The notes beneath the pieces were generated by a model. It made no database searches. It had not been told where the DNA came from and saw nothing but the letters and a program-made list of their open reading frames with translations. Below, in pieces: positions 42,424 to 52,180 of a stretch of DNA of 64,000 nucleotides (the stretch's first letter is position 1; every line of letters starts with the position of its first letter). The DNA comes from Geojedonia litorea (lineage in GTDB: Bacteria > Bacteroidota > Bacteroidia > Flavobacteriales > Flavobacteriaceae): the NCBI RefSeq assembly GCF_042654525.1, contig NZ_JBHSGP010000014.1:1054001-1118000 (forward strand). The letters are read 5' to 3'. Both the position numbers and the translations under genes were made by a program.

Positions 42424-44031
42424 ATGAAAAATTTAGAAAAATATTTAAGATTGAATATAAAAGTAGCTCTAGTATGCTTGCTTTTATCAATATTTTCTTG
42501 CGAGAATTATTTGCAAGATGAACTACTTTCAGAAACCTCTGTTGATTTTATTTATAATACCCCAGAAGGGTTGGAATTAGCAACTGTAGGTTTGTATGAT
42601 TTGAATAGAAGACTTTATCAAAGCAATGCACTTTCAAATAGCGGCTTGCCTTTGGTTCCACAAGCAAAAACAGATTTAGTATTACCAAGAGCAGGTGAGA
42701 TCGCTTTTATGGCTCGTCAAGTAACCTGGGGTATAGATCAAACAAGGCATGGGACGAAACAATTAGCCGAATTTTGGAAACATTATTATAGGTTAATTGA
42801 CAGGTCTAATGCTGTTATTAAGTATGCTCAAGATGTGAATTTTGACGATGAGAACTTAAAAAGGAGACTTATAGCCGAAGCCAAATGTTTCAGAGCAAAT
42901 TCTTACTTCACTTTGTATAGACAGTTTAATAATATTTTTATAACTACAGAGCCTACGACACCAGAAAATGCTTTTGAACGACCTCAAGATAAATCTTCAG
43001 TTGAAGAAATATTCGCACTACTAAATAGTGATTTAAATGACGCTATTAATGATCTAGATTGGACAACTTCAGAGATTGGAAGATGGACGCAAGCATCGGC
43101 ACGTCATTTGAAAGCTAAAGTTGCAATTTGGCAAAAGGACTATACCGAAGCAGCCGCTCAAGCCGATGCGGTTATCAACAATGGTAATTATAGTTTACTG
43201 CCAAAAACTAGTGACGTATTCTTGAATGACATGAATCATTCAGAAAATTTATTCTCCATTCAATACAAAGATAACGCCATAGGAGGTGGTGGAACCAATC
43301 AAATGAATTTTCAGTTAATACCTCAATATGATGTTGTTCCAGGAGCAAAATTTTCGATTGAAAATGGCGGAAATGGATTAGGAGGTTTATTAATGAATGA
43401 CTACTTGGTGAATTTATTAGCTGAAGACCCTAATGATGACAGAGATGATGGCAGCTATTATATAACTTTATATAGATACAATGACGCCGAAAACTTACCT
43501 CCAGGAAAACAAATAGGAGATCCTATAACGTTATATAATCGAAATTCAACAAATAGAAATGAAAGACTAAATTTCTACAGAATTTTGAACCCAGGTTGCG
43601 TTAAATTTAGACAGGAAACTGCAGATCCTTCAGAAGCAAATCATATTTCTACAATCATGATTTACAGATTGGCAGAAACCTATTTAATTGGAGCTGAAGC
43701 ACATATGATGTTAAACAATACTTCAAAGGCACTTCAATATATTAATGCGGTAAGAAATAGAGCCAAAGCAGCTAGTATTACAGCTATAGATATGAAGGCA
43801 ATTTCCGATGAAAGAGCACGTGAATTGGCTTTTGAAGGACAACGTTTTTACTTTTTAAAGCGAACGGGCACCTTCTTGTCTCAATTACAGCAATACGCTG
43901 GAGACAATAAAGGAGATTTTGACCATGCTAGAACTGCAGTTCAAGATTACTATGTAAATTGGCCAATACCAATTGCAGAGTTAAATCTTTTAGGACCTAA
44001 TTACCCACAAAATGACGGCTATCCAGAATAG
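42424..44031 (+). CDS. SusD/RagB-family glycan-binding lipoprotein
   Basis: A 535-aa lipoprotein (lipobox near SIFSCENYL) with the SusD fold: an N-terminal FIYNTPEGLELATVGLYD segment, TPR-like helices with LIAEAKCFRANSYFTLYRQF, and a C-terminal region with MIYRLAETYLIGAEAHMMLNN and INAVRNRAKA. It forms the lid of the neighbouring SusC transporter and defines the ligand. It is followed by a perfect 18-bp inverted repeat before the enzyme genes. Spacing and order make it a susCD operon. Confidence 0.94.
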   Translation: MKNLEKYLRLNIKVALVCLLLSIFSCENYLQDELLSETSVDFIYNTPEGLELATVGLYDLNRRLYQSNALSNSGLPLVPQAKTDLVLPRAGEIAFMARQVTWGIDQTRHGTKQLAEFWKHYYRLIDRSNAVIKYAQDVNFDDENLKRRLIAEAKCFRANSYFTLYRQFNNIFITTEPTTPENAFERPQDKSSVEEIFALLNSDLNDAINDLDWTTSEIGRWTQASARHLKAKVAIWQKDYTEAAAQADAVINNGNYSLLPKTSDVFLNDMNHSENLFSIQYKDNAIGGGGTNQMNFQLIPQYDVVPGAKFSIENGGNGLGGLLMNDYLVNLLAEDPNDDRDDGSYYITLYRYNDAENLPPGKQIGDPITLYNRNSTNRNERLNFYRILNPGCVKFRQETADPSEANHISTIMIYRLAETYLIGAEAHMMLNNTSKALQYINAVRNRAKAASITAIDMKAISDERARELAFEGQRFYFLKRTGTFLSQLQQYAGDNKGDFDHARTAVQDYYVNWPIPIAELNLLGPNYPQNDGYPE

Positions 44032-44073
44032 GTCTTAAAATTATTTGTACTTAATTTAGTATAATTATTTACG

Positions 44074-44112
44074 ATTACAACTTAAGGATAACACTTATCC
44101 TTAAGTTGTAAT
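44074..44112. repeat. Perfect 18-bp inverted repeat between susD and the enzyme genes
   Basis: ATTACAACTTAAGGATAA (44074-44091) and its exact reverse complement (44095-44112) flank a CAC loop. There is no T-run after it, so it is not a standard terminator. It could stabilise the susCD message 3' end, act as an RNase processing site, or bind a regulator. Confidence 0.85.
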
Positions 44113-44162
44113 TAACTTAATCGAACAAAACACCTATACCTTTGACCATAAGCACCTGAATT

Positions 44163-45749
44163 ATGAAAATTGGCATAAGCTATTTCTTTTTACTTTACAC
44201 ATTTATAAGTTTTAATGCTTGCAATTTAAAATCGAATTCCAATTTTGTATTTGCAAACAATCCCGTTATTGCCCACCGCGGTGCTTGGAAAACCAACAAT
44301 CTTCCACATAATTCAATTGCCTCTTTAAAACAAGCTATAGCTTTAAATTGTACAGGGTCAGAATTTGATGTTAGAATCACGGCTGATGATGTGCTCATTG
44401 TTACGCATGATCCCGATTATAACAATCTCATAGTTGAAGAATCTACATACGCTGAATTGTCAAAATTTAAACTTTCAAATGGCGAAACCTTACCCAGATT
44501 AAAGGAATATTTAATTGCCGGGATGAAAAACAATGATTCTACAGGGTTGGTTATTGAAATAAAGCCAGCTAAAATAGAAGGCAGAAATCAAATTATAGCT
44601 GAAAATGTCATGAAATTGGTAAAGGAGCTTAAAGCCGAACCTTATATTTTGACTTATATCAGTTTTAGTTATGAAATCCTCAATAGAATTAAAGAATTAG
44701 ATCCTAACGCTAAAACCCAATATTTGGATGGATCAAAAGCACCAGAGCGTTTAAAAGAAGACGGCATTACTGGGCTAGACTATTTAGTGTACACCTACAA
44801 AAAGCATCCTCAATGGATGACCTCTGCAAAGGAACTTGATTTAGTTCTAAATGCTTGGACGGTTAATAAAACCGAAGATATCGATTGGTTTTTGGCTAAT
44901 GATTTTGATTATATCACCACTGATCAACCAGAGTTAGTATTTGAACGTATCCAAGCTAGCCCAGTGAATAATGGGTATGAATTGGTTTGGAGCGATGAGT
45001 TTAATTATAATGGCAAACCAGATCCAAATAATTGGGTTTATGATTATGGGTTTATTGCCAATCAAGAAAAACAATATTATACAGATAGCCTGAAAAATGC
45101 TAGAGTAGAAAATGGCCAATTGATTATTGAAGCTCACAAAGAAAAAATTGCGAATAAGGATTTTAAAAACCCAGAAATTAAAGATTGGGCGAAATATAAA
45201 AGAGAAATTGATTCTGCACTATATACTTCTGCTAGGATAAAAACAGAAGGACTTGCAGCCTGGCAATATGGTTATATAGAAGTGAGAGCAAAATTGCCAA
45301 AGGGACGTGGTATGTGGCCTGCCATTTGGATGTTAAGCGAAAACAGAAGAACCATAGGCTGGCCAGAAAGCGGTGAAATAGATATTATGGAGCATGTAGG
45401 GTATGATAACGATTCTGTTCATGGGACCATTCATACCAAGGCATACAATCATATGAAAGGAACTCAAAAAGGTAAAGCAATTTTTATAGATAATCCTAAT
45501 GACGAGTTTCATGTATTTGCATTAGAATGGACACCCGAAAAAATGGATTTTATATTAGATGGAGTAGTTTATAATCATATAAAAAATGAGCATAAAACCA
45601 CTGCCGAATGGCCTTTCGATCAAAAATTTTACCTTATTCTAAATGTTGCTGTTGGTGGCATGTGGGGAGGTCAAAAAGGTATTGACGATTCCATTTTTCC
45701 ACAAAAAATGGTGGTTGACTATGTGAGGGTTTTTCAAAAAAAGAAGTAA
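44163..45749 (+). CDS. Bifunctional GDPD-GH16 lipoprotein (glycerophosphodiesterase plus beta-glucanase)
   Basis: A 528-aa fusion with a lipoprotein signal (Cys20 in SFNAC). Residues about 33-252 are a glycerophosphodiester phosphodiesterase domain with the catalytic set His38/Arg39 (AHRG), Glu67/Asp69 (SEFDV), His82 (THDPD), Glu132 and Lys134 (IEIKP). The usual PENS/PENT element reads PHNS, so a normally conserved Glu is His49. Residues about 255-528 are a GH16 domain of laminarinase type, with the catalytic signature EIDIME (Glu405, Asp407, Glu410), MWPAIWML and VHGTIH. GH16 enzymes cut beta-1,3(4)-glucans and GDPD enzymes release glycerol phosphate from phosphodiesters. Both on one surface lipoprotein inside a PUL suggests a glucan bearing glycerol-phosphate groups. 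EEP and GH3 genes follow within 5 bp each. Confidence 0.9.
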   Translation: MKIGISYFFLLYTFISFNACNLKSNSNFVFANNPVIAHRGAWKTNNLPHNSIASLKQAIALNCTGSEFDVRITADDVLIVTHDPDYNNLIVEESTYAELSKFKLSNGETLPRLKEYLIAGMKNNDSTGLVIEIKPAKIEGRNQIIAENVMKLVKELKAEPYILTYISFSYEILNRIKELDPNAKTQYLDGSKAPERLKEDGITGLDYLVYTYKKHPQWMTSAKELDLVLNAWTVNKTEDIDWFLANDFDYITTDQPELVFERIQASPVNNGYELVWSDEFNYNGKPDPNNWVYDYGFIANQEKQYYTDSLKNARVENGQLIIEAHKEKIANKDFKNPEIKDWAKYKREIDSALYTSARIKTEGLAAWQYGYIEVRAKLPKGRGMWPAIWMLSENRRTIGWPESGEIDIMEHVGYDNDSVHGTIHTKAYNHMKGTQKGKAIFIDNPNDEFHVFALEWTPEKMDFILDGVVYNHIKNEHKTTAEWPFDQKFYLILNVAVGGMWGGQKGIDDSIFPQKMVVDYVRVFQKKK

Positions 45750-45752
45750 TAG

Positions 45753-46613
45753 ATGAAATATTATTTAGCACAAATTATAATTATGATCCTGTGTTTTACA
45801 AGCTGTAAAAGTCTGCACCAAACTCATGACGAAAATCAAGATTTTAGTGTGATGACCTATAATATTCGACTAGATGTCGCTTCAGATGGTGAAAATGCGT
45901 GGCCTAACAGAAAGAATTTTTTAATTTCCCAACTACGCTATTTTAGCCCCGATATTCTCGGTGTTCAAGAAGCACGGCCTAACCAAATGAGTGATTTGTC
46001 ATCTGCTCTAACAGATTATAAGTCAATAGGAATAGGAAGAGACGGTGATGGTCAAGGTGAATTTTCAGCGATATTTTATAATTCAAATACAGTTAAAGTT
46101 GAAAATGAAAGCACTTTTTGGCTTTCAGAAACACCTTATAAAGTGTCTCAAGGTTGGGATGCGGCTTATCCAAGAATTTGTACCTACGGTTTATTTACGT
46201 ACATAAAAAGCAACAAAAAAGTATGGGTGTTTAATACACATTTAGATCATGTGGGATCTGAAGCCCAGTTACAAGGGATGCAACTCATTCTAAAAAAAAT
46301 AAATGAAGTAAATACTAAAAACTATCCCGTAATATTAACTGGGGATTTTAATGTAGAACCAAACAGTTTACTTATCAACAATCTTAAAGAGAAAATGAAG
46401 GATTCAAAAGATTTGGCAAAAGTCACTTTTGGCTCCAATGGGACATTTAATGGTTTCAAATTCCATGAACCAGTCACTAGAAGAATTGACTACATCATGG
46501 TATCTAATTCAGATCATATAGAAGTCCAGAAGTATGCTGTTTTATCAAGTTCTGTTGATTTAAAATATCCTTCAGATCATTTTCCGGTACTCGTAAATTT
46601 TAAATTAAAATAG
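45753..46613 (+). CDS. EEP-family (endonuclease/exonuclease/phosphatase) lipoprotein
   Basis: A 286-aa lipoprotein (Cys18 in FTSC). All EEP motifs are visible: VMTYNIR, VQEARP, FNTHLDHVG, LTGDFNVEP, RRIDYIM and SDHFPV. The superfamily hydrolyses phosphodiesters or phosphomonoesters of nucleic acids, lipids and inositol phosphates using Mg. An extracytoplasmic copy inside a PUL is unlikely to be a nuclease. A phosphoesterase acting on glycerol phosphate or phosphodiesters from the preceding GDPD domain fits the context better, by inference. It lies 3 bp after the GDPD-GH16 gene and 4 bp before the GH3 gene. Confidence 0.85.
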   Translation: MKYYLAQIIIMILCFTSCKSLHQTHDENQDFSVMTYNIRLDVASDGENAWPNRKNFLISQLRYFSPDILGVQEARPNQMSDLSSALTDYKSIGIGRDGDGQGEFSAIFYNSNTVKVENESTFWLSETPYKVSQGWDAAYPRICTYGLFTYIKSNKKVWVFNTHLDHVGSEAQLQGMQLILKKINEVNTKNYPVILTGDFNVEPNSLLINNLKEKMKDSKDLAKVTFGSNGTFNGFKFHEPVTRRIDYIMVSNSDHIEVQKYAVLSSSVDLKYPSDHFPVLVNFKLK

Positions 46614-46617
46614 TCTT

Positions 46618-48945
46618 ATGAAGAAGCAGATTATAGTTTTTCTATTGACATACGGTTTGATTTTAATTTTTCTTTTCAGTTTTTCTAGCTTTAAAAATGA
46701 AAAAAGTTATAATGGAAATTCAGATATACCAAATACTATAGAATCAAAAGTAGATTCCATTTTAAGTTTAATGTATTTAAATGAAAAAATAGGTCAGCTA
46801 GTGCAATACAGCGGCGGTTGGGATGCAACAGGGCCGTCATCATCAAAAGGAGATCAACATAAATTAGATAAGTTAAAAAAGGGAGAAGTGGGTTCTATGT
46901 TAAACGTGTCTTCTGTATCCGCTATTAGAGAAACACAAAAGTTAGTCATGGAGCATTCAAGACTAAAAATCCCTTTAATTTTTGGCTACGATGTTATTCA
47001 TGGTTATAAAACTATTTTTCCTATCCCACTGGGTGAAACCGCAAGCTGGGATTTGGACATCATAGAGCAATCGGCTTCTATAGCGGCAAAAGAAACAGCG
47101 GCTTCTGGAATAAACTGGACTTTTGCCCCTATGATTGATGTGTCTAGAGATGCACGATGGGGAAGAATTATGGAAGGTGCAGGTGAAGATCCTTATTTAA
47201 ACAGTGTTGTTGGCGTAGCGCGCATTAATGGGTTTCAGGGAAATGATTTATCTGATATACATACAATTGCGGCCTGTGCAAAACATTTTGCAGGTTATGG
47301 TTTTTCTGAAGCTGGCCGTGATTATAATACGGTAAGTATTGGAGAATATGAGTTGCATAATACTATTTTGCCTCCATTTAAGGCGGCAGCAGAAGCAGGT
47401 GTGGCAACGTTTATGAATTCGTTCAATGATATTGATGGCATTCCGGCAACAGGACATAAACTACTTCAACGAGATATATTGAAAAACGAATGGGATTGGG
47501 ATGGTTTTGTGGTGTCTGATTGGGGCTCAATTGGTGAAATGATTGCTCATGGTTACGCTGAAGACAAAAAACATGCATCTGAAATCGCTATGAATGCTGG
47601 AAGTGACATGGACATGGAGTCGTATGCTTATGAAGCTCATTTAGAAAGTTTACTTAAAGAAGACAAAATATCTATAGCGCAAATTGATGAAGCCGTAAAA
47701 CGTATTTTACGTATTAAATTTGAGTTAGGTTTATTTGATGATCCCTATAAGTATTGTAATGAAGATAGAGAAGCATCAGAAGTTTACACTAAAGAACATT
47801 TGGCTATTGCTCGTGACGTGGCAAAAAAATCAATTGTTTTATTAAAAAATGAAAATAAAATATTACCACTTTCAAAAAAACTAAAAAGTATTGCAGTTAT
47901 TGGACCTTTGGCAAACGACAAAAATTCGCCTCTGGGGAATTGGAGAGCGAAAGCCACCTATAATTCGGCGGTATCAGTGTTTGAAGGTATTAAGAATGCT
48001 ATTGACAACAATACCGTGGTGCATTACGCCAAGGGGATTAATTTAACAATACCAACGGTAGAAGAGGGTTCGAACCAATTTCTACATCCCTTAAAATTTA
48101 ACACCACTGATAGAACTGGAATTGACGAGGCCGTTGAAATAGCTAAAAAATCAGAAATGGTGGTATTAGCAATTGGCGAAGATGCCTATCAAACAGGTGA
48201 AGGTAGAAGTCAAACCAACATTGGCTTTTTTGGTTTACAAAATGAATTGTTAGAAGCTGTTTATAAAGTGAACAAAAATATAGTCATTGTATTAATGAAC
48301 GGAAGGCCGATGGATTTAAGTAGAGTATCAGAAATTGCACCAGCAATTTTAGAATGCTGGCATTTAGGATCAGAATCTGGAAACGCTATTGCCGATGTTC
48401 TCTTTGGTGATTATAATCCTTCAGGTAAACTTCCGGTGTCATTCCCTCATCATGTTGGTCAAGAACCTCTTTATTATAATCAAAAGAATACAGGACGCCC
48501 ATATAGCGCTACCCATGTCACCTTTTCTGGTTATCGAGATGCTCCAAAATCGGCTTTATACCCATTCGGTTTTGGCTTGAGTTATACCACCTTTGACTAT
48601 AATAAGTTAGAATTAAGTAAAAATGACATCTCAAAAGATGGAGAACTTAAAGTGTCGGTAAATGTTACCAATACTGGTGATAGAGATGGTGAAGAAGTGG
48701 TGCAATTGTATATTCGCGATCTCGTTGGAAGTTTAGTGAGACCAATAAAAGAATTAAAAGGATTTAAAAAGTTAATGCTGAAAGCAGGTGAAACTAAAAC
48801 CGTGACTTTTGTAATAAATTCAAAAACATTAGAATTTTATACTGCAAATAAAAAATGGGAAGTAGAACCAGGTGAGTTTAATGTCTGGGTTGGTGGTGAT
48901 TCAAATGCAACTTTAAAAGGGTCGTTTAAAGTATCATCTAATTAA
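46618..48945 (+). CDS. bglX: GH3 beta-glucosidase, periplasmic
   Basis: A 775-aa protein with a hydrophobic N-terminal export signal (residues about 5-25). The GH3 N-domain holds the nucleophile Asp301 in FVVSDWGS and the substrate-binding KHFAGYG segment. The C-domain has WHLGSESGNAIADVLFGDYNPSGKLPVSFP, and a fibronectin III-like domain closes the protein (about 680-775). The layout is that of BglX-type exo-beta-glucosidases, which convert beta-glucan oligosaccharides to glucose. It follows the EEP gene after 4 bp and precedes glpD by 70 bp without a terminator. Confidence 0.9.
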   Translation: MKKQIIVFLLTYGLILIFLFSFSSFKNEKSYNGNSDIPNTIESKVDSILSLMYLNEKIGQLVQYSGGWDATGPSSSKGDQHKLDKLKKGEVGSMLNVSSVSAIRETQKLVMEHSRLKIPLIFGYDVIHGYKTIFPIPLGETASWDLDIIEQSASIAAKETAASGINWTFAPMIDVSRDARWGRIMEGAGEDPYLNSVVGVARINGFQGNDLSDIHTIAACAKHFAGYGFSEAGRDYNTVSIGEYELHNTILPPFKAAAEAGVATFMNSFNDIDGIPATGHKLLQRDILKNEWDWDGFVVSDWGSIGEMIAHGYAEDKKHASEIAMNAGSDMDMESYAYEAHLESLLKEDKISIAQIDEAVKRILRIKFELGLFDDPYKYCNEDREASEVYTKEHLAIARDVAKKSIVLLKNENKILPLSKKLKSIAVIGPLANDKNSPLGNWRAKATYNSAVSVFEGIKNAIDNNTVVHYAKGINLTIPTVEEGSNQFLHPLKFNTTDRTGIDEAVEIAKKSEMVVLAIGEDAYQTGEGRSQTNIGFFGLQNELLEAVYKVNKNIVIVLMNGRPMDLSRVSEIAPAILECWHLGSESGNAIADVLFGDYNPSGKLPVSFPHHVGQEPLYYNQKNTGRPYSATHVTFSGYRDAPKSALYPFGFGLSYTTFDYNKLELSKNDISKDGELKVSVNVTNTGDRDGEEVVQLYIRDLVGSLVRPIKELKGFKKLMLKAGETKTVTFVINSKTLEFYTANKKWEVEPGEFNVWVGGDSNATLKGSFKVSSN

Positions 48946-49015
48946 TTTACATATACCCGCCTTCCTGAATAATAAATTAATATTTTTAATAACAACGCAT
49001 AATATAAACCAAAAT

Positions 49016-50578
49016 TTGTTCAATAGAGAAACTTTAATTCAAGAATTAAATGCCCAATCTCATTGGGACCTAATTGTAATTGGTGGAGGAGCCACAGGTT
49101 TAGGGATTGCATTAGATAGTGCATCACGAGGCTACAAAACCCTTCTTTTAGAGCAGGTTGATTTCGCCAAAGGGACCTCAAGTCGAAGTACTAAATTAGT
49201 TCATGGTGGGGTGAGGTATTTGGCACAAGGTAACATAGACTTGGTAAGGGAAGCTTTATATGAACGAGGCTTACTTTTAAAAAATGCTTCACACTTGGTA
49301 AATAAACAATCCTTCATAATTCCAAATTATAAAAGGTGGGATGGCCTTTTTTATACCATAGGACTTAAAATTTATGATTTCCTGGCTGGTAAATTAAGCT
49401 TTGGAAAGTCTGTTAGGATATCCAAAAAGAAAACAATATCTCGATTAAAAACCATAAAATCAAAACGCCTTAAAGGTGGTGTTGTCTATTTCGATGGTCA
49501 GTTTGACGATGCAAGGTTAGCAGTAAATATTGCGCAAACCTGTTTAGAACATGGGGCAACCGTATTAAACCATTGCAAAGTAGAATACTTGTTGAAAAGT
49601 GATAATGGGTTGGTCAATGGTGTTGTTGCTAAAGATTTGGAGACAGGTTCAATATATAACCTGTATGCTAAAGTGGTTGTAAATGCAACAGGAGTATTTA
49701 CTGATGATATACTTAAAATGGATAATGAAACAGCTAATAATTTGGTGCGTCCAAGCCAAGGCATCCATTTGGTTTTGGATCGCTCATTTTTACCCGGCGA
49801 TGACGCCATTATGATTCCTAAAACTGACGATGGACGTGTGCTTTTTTTAGTGCCTTGGCATAATAGAGTTGTTGTAGGTACTACCGATACGCTGTTAGAT
49901 AGTCATAGTTTGGAGCCGAAAGCATTAGACAATGAAATAGATTTTATTCTTCAAACTTTAAATCGATATTTAAACAAAAACGTTTCAAAAAAAGATGTTT
50001 TATCGGTTTTTGCTGGGTTGCGCCCTTTGGCGGCACCAAAAGATGATTCCGAAACCACAAAAGAAATATCCAGAAGTCACAAAATTATGGTTTCAGAATC
50101 TGAATTAATTACTATAACAGGCGGCAAGTGGACCTCCTATCGTCGTATGGCCCAAGACACCTTGAACAAAATTATCGAGCTAAAAAAACTTCCTAGAAAA
50201 GCCTGTGTTTCCAATAATTTATTAATTCACGGTGCAAATGGACCTGTTGATCGTTCTAGTCATTTGTATGTATATGGAACCGACCGTATAGCTATAGATA
50301 ATCTTATAAAAGAATCTCCAGAATTAGGTGAAAAATTACACCCAAAGCTTGAGTTTTTAAAAGCCGAAGTAGTCTGGGCTGCCAGAAATGAAATGGCTAG
50401 AACAGTTGAAGATGTGTTGGCGCGACGCGTTAGAATCCTGTTTTTAGATGCTAAAGTAGCATTGGCTGTGGCACCTAAAGTAGCAGAAATATTGGCTTCA
50501 GAATTAAATAGATCTGAAGAATGGAAATTAAACCAAATCATGGACTTTAATAGAATAGCAAAGAAGTACATTCTATAA
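49016..50578 (+). CDS. glpD: Glycerol-3-phosphate dehydrogenase (FAD), TTG start
   Basis: A 520-aa membrane-associated flavoprotein that oxidises sn-glycerol 3-phosphate to dihydroxyacetone phosphate and feeds electrons to the quinone pool. The FAD-binding motif VIGGGATGLG is at residues 21-30, followed by the strongly conserved GTSSRSTKLVHGGVRYL region and a C-terminal DAO_C domain. The frame has no ATG near the N-terminus. A TTG at 49016 gives a normal-length N-terminus (MFNRETLIQEL). It continues the PUL in the same direction, with glpK and glpF after it. Confidence 0.93.
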   Translation: MFNRETLIQELNAQSHWDLIVIGGGATGLGIALDSASRGYKTLLLEQVDFAKGTSSRSTKLVHGGVRYLAQGNIDLVREALYERGLLLKNASHLVNKQSFIIPNYKRWDGLFYTIGLKIYDFLAGKLSFGKSVRISKKKTISRLKTIKSKRLKGGVVYFDGQFDDARLAVNIAQTCLEHGATVLNHCKVEYLLKSDNGLVNGVVAKDLETGSIYNLYAKVVVNATGVFTDDILKMDNETANNLVRPSQGIHLVLDRSFLPGDDAIMIPKTDDGRVLFLVPWHNRVVVGTTDTLLDSHSLEPKALDNEIDFILQTLNRYLNKNVSKKDVLSVFAGLRPLAAPKDDSETTKEISRSHKIMVSESELITITGGKWTSYRRMAQDTLNKIIELKKLPRKACVSNNLLIHGANGPVDRSSHLYVYGTDRIAIDNLIKESPELGEKLHPKLEFLKAEVVWAARNEMARTVEDVLARRVRILFLDAKVALAVAPKVAEILASELNRSEEWKLNQIMDFNRIAKKYIL

Positions 50579-50641
50579 ATGAAAAAGAATTATTAATTTT
50601 AATGAATTCCCTTTAGGGTCTTTATGTAAACGATTTTAAAT

Positions 50642-52141
50642 ATGAATACATACATCCTTGCTTTAGACCAAGGCACAACAAGTTCAAGAGCTATAGTTTT
50701 TGATAGGGAAGGGAACGCTATTTCGGTTGCTCAAAAAGAATTTACTCAATATTTTCCTAGTCCAGGATGGGTTGAACATGACCCTCAAGAAATTTGGTCA
50801 ACACAAGCTGGTGTGGCTGCTGAAGCTATAGCTAAAAAAGGCCTAAATGTAGAAAACATAGCCGCAATAGGAATTACCAATCAGCGCGAAACAGTAGTAG
50901 TTTGGGATAAGAATACAGGTAAGCCTGTTTATAATGCCATAGTTTGGCAGGACAAGAGAACATCAAGTTATTGTGACGAGTTAAAAAAACTTGGTAAAGA
51001 AGCTCTTATTAGGCAAAAAACAGGACTGGTTATCGATTCCTATTTTTCAGGAACCAAAGTAAAATGGATTTTGGACAATGTAGAAGGTGCTAGACAAAAA
51101 GCTGAATCGGGTGATCTTATTTTAGGTACAATTGATACTTGGTTAATCTGGAATTTCACTAAAGGAGAACAGCATATTACCGATGTTTCCAATGCATCCA
51201 GAACCCTGTTGTTTAACATAAATACAATGGATTGGGATGATGAATTGCTTGATTTGCTTACAATTCCAAAAAGTATGTTGCCTAAAGTAAAACAATCAAG
51301 TGAAGTTTATGGTCATACTAAATCCACATTTTACGACAGCAAAATTCCTATTTCAGGTATTGCAGGAGATCAACAAGCGGCCTTATTTGGACAAATGTGT
51401 ACAAAGCCAGGTATGGTAAAAAACACCTATGGAACAGGCTGTTTTATGTTGATGAACATTGGAGACCAACCAAAAGTATCGAAGAATAATTTATTGACAA
51501 CCGTTGCTTGGAAAATAAATGGTAAAACAAGCTATGCCTTAGAAGGGAGTATTTTTATTGCTGGCGCAGTTGTACAGTGGTTGAGAGATGGCTTAAAAAT
51601 TATAAGAAACTCTTCAGAAGTTGAATCTTTGGCAAATTCGGTAGAGCATTCTGATGGGGTCTACTTTGTTCCAGCTTTTGCGGGTCTTGGTGCACCACAT
51701 TGGAATCAGCAAGCACAAGGAACTCTATTTGGATTGACAAGAGGAAGCACTGACGCCCATATTGCAAGAGCAGCTTTAGAATCAATTGCCTATCAAACCA
51801 TGGATATTTTGAAGGCTATGGAAGCCGATTCAGGAATATCAATTAAGGAATTACGAGTAGATGGTGGTGCTACGGTTAATAATATGCTTATGCAGTTCCA
51901 AGCAGATGTATTAAATACAATGACAGTAAGACCTAAAGTAGTAGAAACTACGGCCATGGGTGCTGCATTTTTGGCTGGATTAGCAGTAGGATTTTGGAAA
52001 TCACCTGAGGACATCCAAAACATCTGGCAGATTGATAAAGAATTCCACCCCACAACAGCTCGTCAACAAATAAACGAAGGTGTTAAAGGCTGGTATAAAG
52101 CTATTGAAGCACTGGAGTTTTGGGCTAAAGACAAAAACTAA
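50642..52141 (+). CDS. glpK: Glycerol kinase
   Basis: A 499-aa FGGY-family kinase that phosphorylates glycerol to sn-glycerol 3-phosphate in the cytoplasm. The N-terminal phosphate loop LDQGTTSSRAIVFD, the GWVEHDPQEIW and GITNQRETVVVWD segments and the C-terminal LRVDGGATVNNMLMQFQAD signature are all present, and the length is normal. It lies 63 bp after glpD and 39 bp before glpF. Together the three genes form a full route from glycerol to dihydroxyacetone phosphate. Confidence 0.95.
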   Translation: MNTYILALDQGTTSSRAIVFDREGNAISVAQKEFTQYFPSPGWVEHDPQEIWSTQAGVAAEAIAKKGLNVENIAAIGITNQRETVVVWDKNTGKPVYNAIVWQDKRTSSYCDELKKLGKEALIRQKTGLVIDSYFSGTKVKWILDNVEGARQKAESGDLILGTIDTWLIWNFTKGEQHITDVSNASRTLLFNINTMDWDDELLDLLTIPKSMLPKVKQSSEVYGHTKSTFYDSKIPISGIAGDQQAALFGQMCTKPGMVKNTYGTGCFMLMNIGDQPKVSKNNLLTTVAWKINGKTSYALEGSIFIAGAVVQWLRDGLKIIRNSSEVESLANSVEHSDGVYFVPAFAGLGAPHWNQQAQGTLFGLTRGSTDAHIARAALESIAYQTMDILKAMEADSGISIKELRVDGGATVNNMLMQFQADVLNTMTVRPKVVETTAMGAAFLAGLAVGFWKSPEDIQNIWQIDKEFHPTTARQQINEGVKGWYKAIEALEFWAKDKN

Positions 52142-52142
52142 T

Positions 52143-52170
52143 TACTAACTACTAACTACTAACTACTAAT
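52143..52170 (+). repeat. 7-bp tandem repeat (TACTAAC) between glpK and glpF
   Basis: Three exact copies of TACTAAC and a fourth reading TACTAAT occupy nearly all of the glpK-glpF spacer, starting two bases after the glpK stop codon and ending 10 bp before the glpF ATG. Confidence 0.9.
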
Positions 52171-52180
52171 ATTCAAACTT

